Shown: piece by piece, positions 21,349 through 25,553 of the stretch
Layout: every line of letters begins with the position of its first letter
Numbering within the stretch: position 1 is the stretch's first letter
Source: a virus
Virus record (IMG/VR): IMGVR_UViG_3300025112_000166
Location: 1-25,553 of that record
DNA length: 25,553 nt
Direction: 5' to 3' (one strand)
Position numbers and translations under genes: made by a program
Notes under the pieces: generated by a model
What the model was told of the DNA's origin: nothing
What the model saw: only the letters and a program-made list of their open reading frames with translations
The model's database searches: none

Positions 21349-24300
21349 TTACACCTGGACGTTTGCATAGTTCCCTCGTTTCTCGATTATAATTTGGGTA
21401 TCAACACAATCTTTCAAACTCTCAAGATGAGAAATTAAAACAACTGTCTTGAAATACGATTTAATTATTTCAAGTATCCGGATAAATCCTTCCATATTTT
21501 CTGCATCGAGAGCCGTCCCGGGCTCATCAAGAATAAATATGTCTCCCTTTGGCAAGCTAGAAACCGACAATAGCGCTAGACGAATAGCCATTGCGGCGAT
21601 TGTTTTTTCTGCGCCAGATCCCAACTCTAGGGGCCGAGGTTCATGTTTGGGGTGCTTAATGAATATATTCAATCGCTTTCCATCGTCCTCAAAAAACACC
21701 TCAAATGAAACAATATTTGCCAATACCTTTGCCACCTCTTCATTAATAACAGGAAGCTGTTTCTTAATAATGTCATAGGCAATCCCATTAGAGTGCATAC
21801 AACGAAGATACAAATCATAAGCTGCATATTCTTGCTGAATATTTTGATGGTCTCGTTTTTGAGTTTTAATATTTTCTAGTTTTTGTTCCATCGATCCGTT
21901 AGCTTTGTAAAGCTCTAAGATTTCATTATTACACCGTTCCCACTGTTTTTGCATTGAGTCTGTTTCTTTTTGAGCAGCTGTCTTTCGTTTTACTAAGTGC
22001 TCAAAATTTTCGATGGATTCTTCGTTTTCTTCATATATGACAATATCGCTTTCCAGAGTATATAATTCATTTTGCAATGATAATATGGACGTCTTAGACC
22101 TTTCATGTTGCAGTTGCGTATCTTTTAACAGAGACACCATATTAGAGTATTCATTCATCGCGTCGTTGTACTTTGCTATATGGAGCGTAGTTCTTTTTGG
22201 ATCAAGTGTTATAATATATTCTTTTGTGCTCTTCGCAATTTCTAATTTGGATAATACTTTTGTTCGAAGAGGGGTTACTTCGTCTTTAACTGCATGTGCA
22301 TCTTTGATAAACTTACATTTGGGAAACTTATCCCCACACGGAACCTCATCCAAGAGCCGTAGTTTTTTACTTTTACTATTATAATCTTTTTGCAGAAGTT
22401 TCGCCGCAGTGGTCAAATCAGAAAGCTCTCTGCTTTTTATATCGATTTCGTTCTGTTTTTCGTTAAGCTCATCAATATCAAATTTTTCAATTACAGAAGA
22501 AAGGCGCTTCACGTTTTTATTAATTTCTTTTATTTTCTTAGCGTGCGCTACATTATTGTTCTTTTCAGTCTCGATCTTTTCTAATAATTGTTCTTTCTTT
22601 TGACGTATGCCCAAAATATCAATAATTTCACTTGGAATCGATTCTATCGACTCATTAATCTCGACCAATTGGGCCTCTTTGGCGGCCAGTTCTTCTTTTA
22701 TCTCTTCGCACAATATCTTCTGGTCTCCTAAAGAAGCTCGATTAAGGCCGATATCTCTCTTTGCGTCGACTATTTCTTCATCAAAATTTCGATCTCCGAC
22801 GCGTCGTATAAGGGCCTTAAGATCTGAGCTATCTTCCTTTGCATACTTAAATTTCCTTTCGAACACCTCTAGATCTAAAAACTTAGCCAGAATCTCTTTA
22901 CGACGAGTAGAGCCTTCTTTAATAAACTGCAGCGAATCTAGCTGCGAAGCCATCGATGTTAGCAAAAAGTCCTCAACGGTGCCAAACTTTTTTCTAATGT
23001 TGGCGTCGGTTTGTAATCTGCTCGTGCCATTAAAACTTGTAGTTTCATCTATAACAGGGTCATATACACTAAATTCTAAATCTGTTTTCGCCTCTAGGGT
23101 TTCTTCTCCCTTAAGGCGCTTTGTGTACTTCTGAGATGTCCTTTCAATAGAATAAACTTTAGAACCAATACGCAATTCAGCGGCGCCTCTGCATTCTTCT
23201 TTGTTCTGATTTATTATATTAAGATTTTTTCGTTCGTTCTTGGATGTGGTATTAAATATTGTATACAGCAGCCCATCAATAATGCTAGACTTTCCAGAAT
23301 AGTTTTTACCAAAAATGCCAACAATGCCATTAACATTTTCAAAATTAATTTTATTATTAGAGCCGTAATTAAACAAATTATCCCACTCAAATGATTTAAG
23401 CTTCCAATTAATATTCCTAGCTACGTCTTCGCTATCTTCGGCCGCTTTATTATACTTTTGATTTAAATCAAAAACCCTCTGTAGCATATCTTCAGAGGCC
23501 TCAAAACCTTCCAAATATTCTTTTATAAGTCTTTCTTGTACTGAAATGTCACGCAAATTTTCTTTCAGAAATTTGTTGCCATTTAAATCAACACTGCCGC
23601 GCTCGCCTGCAGCGCGATTCAAAAATGTAATTGATTCAGGGTGAAATCTATGGCGCGCGATATCGACGGCGCGCTTCATAACATTTAAAGGAAGATTATT
23701 ATTACTTACTAGTCGTAAACGCGCGTTTTTGGGCACTGCGGCGCCCTTGGGCATTCGCCCCTTTGTGGTCAATTCAATGGTAATAAAGGGCTTCGGATTA
23801 GAAAGTAAAACATGTCGAACATTAAAAACGTCCTTGTTCTCAATTTCCCAAATTAAAAAACCTTTATCATTGGTCTCGCCGTGATTCTGCTGCACGATTG
23901 AGCCGCTATAGCGAACGCGGCCGGCCGGGTCCAAAATTTGATTAGTCTTGTGAATATCCCCCAACATAGCATAATCAAAACCTTCAAAAATAGAGACATC
24001 GTGATCTCCATGATCCATTACCCAGCCAACATCCGTTTGCACTCCCACGACCGATCCATGATAAAACGCAATATTTATTTTATCTAAATCGGTTGGCTTT
24101 ACCCAATTATCTTCATCGAAGACGCTCAATACATTAAAGCAGAGATCGGCATTAACGTGAACCTCTCCGGCATCCTTTAATAGGTGCAAATTATTGTGAT
24201 TTAATGCTTCAACAATAGGAGTAATGGCATCTTGCCTCGATGAATTACGTAAATTTCCATCATGGTTGCCCAAAATAACATAGGTTGGAGCTATCTCCGC

Positions 24301-24504
24301 CAAACTATTAAGGAAATTAGAACACATATCTACAAATTCTGGCGATATTTGTGTCTTTGTATGGGCGATATCTCCGCCAATATAGATGTAATCGACTTTT
24401 TCAGAACGCAAAGCCTCATACATCTGTTCGAAGACCTTCTTATATTCCCAGTGATATTTTAAATTTTTAATGTGCACATCGGCACAATGCGCGATTTTAT
24501 ACAT
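21349..24504 (-). CDS. Fused SbcD-SbcC (Mre11-Rad50) recombination nuclease (T4 gp47 + gp46 in one chain)
   Basis: The 1051-residue protein has two enzyme parts. Residues 1-~245 are the Mre11/SbcD phosphoesterase: D9/H11 (ADVH), D45 (GGDI), N80/H81 (GNHD), H149 (FYHGS) and 'GDIH' at 182-185. From ~365 on it is Rad50/SbcC: Walker A 'GKNYSGKSS' (399-407), long coiled coils on both sides of a C723-x6-C730 hook ('PCGDKFPKCKFI'), signature 'LELGSGAEKTIAAMA', Walker B 'FILDEPGTALD' (990-1000) and a His switch (H1026). T4 encodes gp46 and gp47 separately. The role is processing DNA ends for recombination-dependent replication and host DNA degradation. Its stop is about 46 bases before the holin. Confidence 0.9.
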   Translation of the reverse strand: MYKIAHCADVHIKNLKYHWEYKKVFEQMYEALRSEKVDYIYIGGDIAHTKTQISPEFVDMCSNFLNSLAEIAPTYVILGNHDGNLRNSSRQDAITPIVEALNHNNLHLLKDAGEVHVNADLCFNVLSVFDEDNWVKPTDLDKINIAFYHGSVVGVQTDVGWVMDHGDHDVSIFEGFDYAMLGDIHKTNQILDPAGRVRYSGSIVQQNHGETNDKGFLIWEIENKDVFNVRHVLLSNPKPFITIELTTKGRMPKGAAVPKNARLRLVSNNNLPLNVMKRAVDIARHRFHPESITFLNRAAGERGSVDLNGNKFLKENLRDISVQERLIKEYLEGFEASEDMLQRVFDLNQKYNKAAEDSEDVARNINWKLKSFEWDNLFNYGSNNKINFENVNGIVGIFGKNYSGKSSIIDGLLYTIFNTTSKNERKNLNIINQNKEECRGAAELRIGSKVYSIERTSQKYTKRLKGEETLEAKTDLEFSVYDPVIDETTSFNGTSRLQTDANIRKKFGTVEDFLLTSMASQLDSLQFIKEGSTRRKEILAKFLDLEVFERKFKYAKEDSSDLKALIRRVGDRNFDEEIVDAKRDIGLNRASLGDQKILCEEIKEELAAKEAQLVEINESIESIPSEIIDILGIRQKKEQLLEKIETEKNNNVAHAKKIKEINKNVKRLSSVIEKFDIDELNEKQNEIDIKSRELSDLTTAAKLLQKDYNSKSKKLRLLDEVPCGDKFPKCKFIKDAHAVKDEVTPLRTKVLSKLEIAKSTKEYIITLDPKRTTLHIAKYNDAMNEYSNMVSLLKDTQLQHERSKTSILSLQNELYTLESDIVIYEENEESIENFEHLVKRKTAAQKETDSMQKQWERCNNEILELYKANGSMEQKLENIKTQKRDHQNIQQEYAAYDLYLRCMHSNGIAYDIIKKQLPVINEEVAKVLANIVSFEVFFEDDGKRLNIFIKHPKHEPRPLELGSGAEKTIAAMAIRLALLSVSSLPKGDIFILDEPGTALDAENMEGFIRILEIIKSYFKTVVLISHLESLKDCVDTQIIIEKRGNYANVQV

Positions 24505-24507
24505 ATT

Positions 24508-25440
24508 TTATCGAATTGTGTTGGTTTTGGATATCATATATTCATCGAAATCCATTCTTTTTGCTTTCTTTTTTCGATCGATGAACCGTTCCGCTGTCAT
24601 TTCACCCACGTCTGCATAGGGGCTTACTTCTATCATATAGAGTTCAACGTCGTATGTCAAGAGTTTTTTAATTATTTCTAATGATTTATTTTCTGCATCC
24701 GGATCGAGGGCGATATATACAGGCGTGTCATTCTTTACTATTTTCTGAAAAAGCTTTGACTCTTCTCTTAGGGTAGAGCCCAGCATCGGTACTGCATTGC
24801 GGCCGGCTTTTATTGCATCAAAAACGCCTTCAACCAAAATTACATCTGATGTCCAATCAATAAATAAATCATTAAACACAATGTCCCGGCCAACAGGGGG
24901 GTTTTTATATTTTGAATAATCTCCCGTATATGATCGAGCAATAAAATAATCAACATCGCCATCCTCATTAAATGAAGGTACAATAACCCTATTCTCATAT
25001 TCTCCAGAAGAGCAGTACCCCATCTTCCACCAAATTATATCCTTTTTGGCTAGGCCTCTTTCTTTTAAATATTTTCGAGCTTGAAAGCCTGTTGGTGGGA
25101 TTTCCTTATTTGCTAATGAAATAAACTCTTTTGGCAGTTCTGCCACCTGTTTGTCTTCTTTTGGGAAATCAAAAAGAGTTTCTAAAATAGAATAATCGAC
25201 GCGGGCTTCTAATTGTTCCCATTGCTGTCGATGTTTATAGGTTCCAAATTTACGAACTATTCTTTGTATATTGATACCACGCGAATCGCATATCCAGCAT
25301 TTATAGGCATTTTTTTCAATATTAATTGAAAATTTCCTTTTGTGGTGGTCGCAATAGGGACAATAAAACAAATATTCGCTTCTTGATTTGCTATACGCAC
25401 CAAGAATGTCTTTTAAGATTTTAAGCTTTTTTTCTTCCAT
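24508..25440 (-). CDS. DNA primase with zinc ribbon and TOPRIM domain
   Basis: The 310-residue protein makes RNA primers for lagging-strand synthesis. A zinc ribbon lies at residues 27-51: 'YCPYCDHH' and 'CWICDSRG' (C27, C30, C48, C51). The TOPRIM catalytic core follows: E204 in 'ILVEGVFDAIKAG', and D246-x-D248 in 'YIALDPDAENK'. The zinc-ribbon/core layout is that of DnaG and phage gp61-like primases; no helicase domain is fused. The ATG lies within the end of the upstream frame (28-base overlap) and lacks an SD, so translation is probably coupled. The SbcDC gene begins three bases after its stop. Confidence 0.88.
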   Translation of the reverse strand: MEEKKLKILKDILGAYSKSRSEYLFYCPYCDHHKRKFSINIEKNAYKCWICDSRGINIQRIVRKFGTYKHRQQWEQLEARVDYSILETLFDFPKEDKQVAELPKEFISLANKEIPPTGFQARKYLKERGLAKKDIIWWKMGYCSSGEYENRVIVPSFNEDGDVDYFIARSYTGDYSKYKNPPVGRDIVFNDLFIDWTSDVILVEGVFDAIKAGRNAVPMLGSTLREESKLFQKIVKNDTPVYIALDPDAENKSLEIIKKLLTYDVELYMIEVSPYADVGEMTAERFIDRKKKAKRMDFDEYMISKTNTIR

Positions 25441-25553
25441 AATTCACATGCGGCGCGCGCCACTATAAGGCTGTCCGCACGATCATAATAGCCGGGTCGA
25501 GGATTCCCACTTCTTGTATATTCTACCTTAAAATTGGGTTCCGTGTCAAGTAA
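25413..25553 (-). CDS. 3' end of possible RuvC-like Holliday junction resolvase
   Basis: A 46-residue C-terminal part runs in from the right edge, with TAA stop at 25413-25415. It contains 'NPRPGYYDRADSLIVARAAC'. A '(Y/F)D.ADa..vA' element is like the last acidic motif of RuvC-type resolvases, in which an Asp completes the metal site. Recombination nuclease and primase genes follow, which suits the call. Only the tail is visible, so the family is a guess. Confidence 0.4.
   Translation of the reverse strand, partial: LLDTEPNFKVEYTRSGNPRPGYYDRADSLIVARAACELWKKKSLKS

Noticed and set aside
22607-23134. Plus-strand open frame of 175 codons
   Set aside because: Lies opposite the conserved Rad50 coiled coil of SbcDC; Ser/Leu-rich composition typical of antisense frames.
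1-25553. tRNA genes, integrase/att sites or insertion sequences
   Set aside because: No cloverleaf-like stretch fits the short gaps, and no recombinase or transposase motif appears in any frame examined.

Overview
The window is a block of a tailed-bacteriophage genome. It belongs to a contractile-tail (myovirus) lineage of the T4-like superfamily. Every credible gene lies on the minus strand, so transcription runs from base 25553 towards base 1. Genes are packed with gaps of a few bases or with 1-29 base overlaps, and several starts depend on a Shine-Dalgarno (SD) that overlaps the previous stop codon. Recognisable members are T4 gp17 (large terminase), gp20 (portal), gp21 (prohead protease), gp22 (scaffold), gp23 (capsid), gp13/14/15 (neck and tail completion) and gp18 (sheath, N-terminus only). 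The style of the accessory proteins (phage bS21, a fused SbcD-SbcC nuclease, glycine/serine/alanine repeat fibres) resembles marine phages. The host cannot be named from the sequence.

In transcription order: 25553-21349 holds replication and recombination genes: the 3' end of a possible RuvC-like resolvase, a zinc-ribbon/TOPRIM primase, and a 1051-residue protein joining the Mre11/SbcD nuclease to the Rad50/SbcC ATPase. 21303-20245 looks like a lysis block: a two-helix holin candidate and two small membrane/coiled-coil proteins. No endolysin is visible. 20248-18764 holds a beta-rich protein, a zinc-finger protein and a conserved unknown. 18755-15171 holds the large terminase and portal. 15190-11236 holds head-morphogenesis accessory genes: two unknowns after the portal, a Cys-containing membrane protein, two proteins sharing an N-terminal KRIDPRYFL motif, the gp21-type protease and a small unknown.

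11226-11011 encodes a phage copy of ribosomal protein bS21. 10968-6099 is an accessory structural block: a small virion-type protein, two repeat-built fibre-like proteins that share DNA cassettes, and a Cys-rich protein with a possible lectin fold. It is inserted between the protease and scaffold genes. 5952-2990 encodes scaffold and major capsid protein, followed by the one clear intrinsic terminator in the window (2932-2961). 2889-1 encodes neck, tail completion and the start of tail sheath.

The head genes suggest one assembly pathway. Portal, scaffold, capsid protein and small core proteins build a prohead. The gp21-type protease then cleaves after L/I-x-E sites, which can be seen in the capsid protein and in both KRIDPRYFL proteins. 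The terminase fills the head, and the neck proteins close it. The most notable items are bS21, the SbcD-SbcC fusion with an atypical Cys-x6-Cys hook, the cassette-built fibre pair, the KRIDPRYFL pair and two micro-ORFs. No tRNA, CRISPR array, insertion sequence or integrase was seen. No gene-free stretch exceeds about 150 bases.
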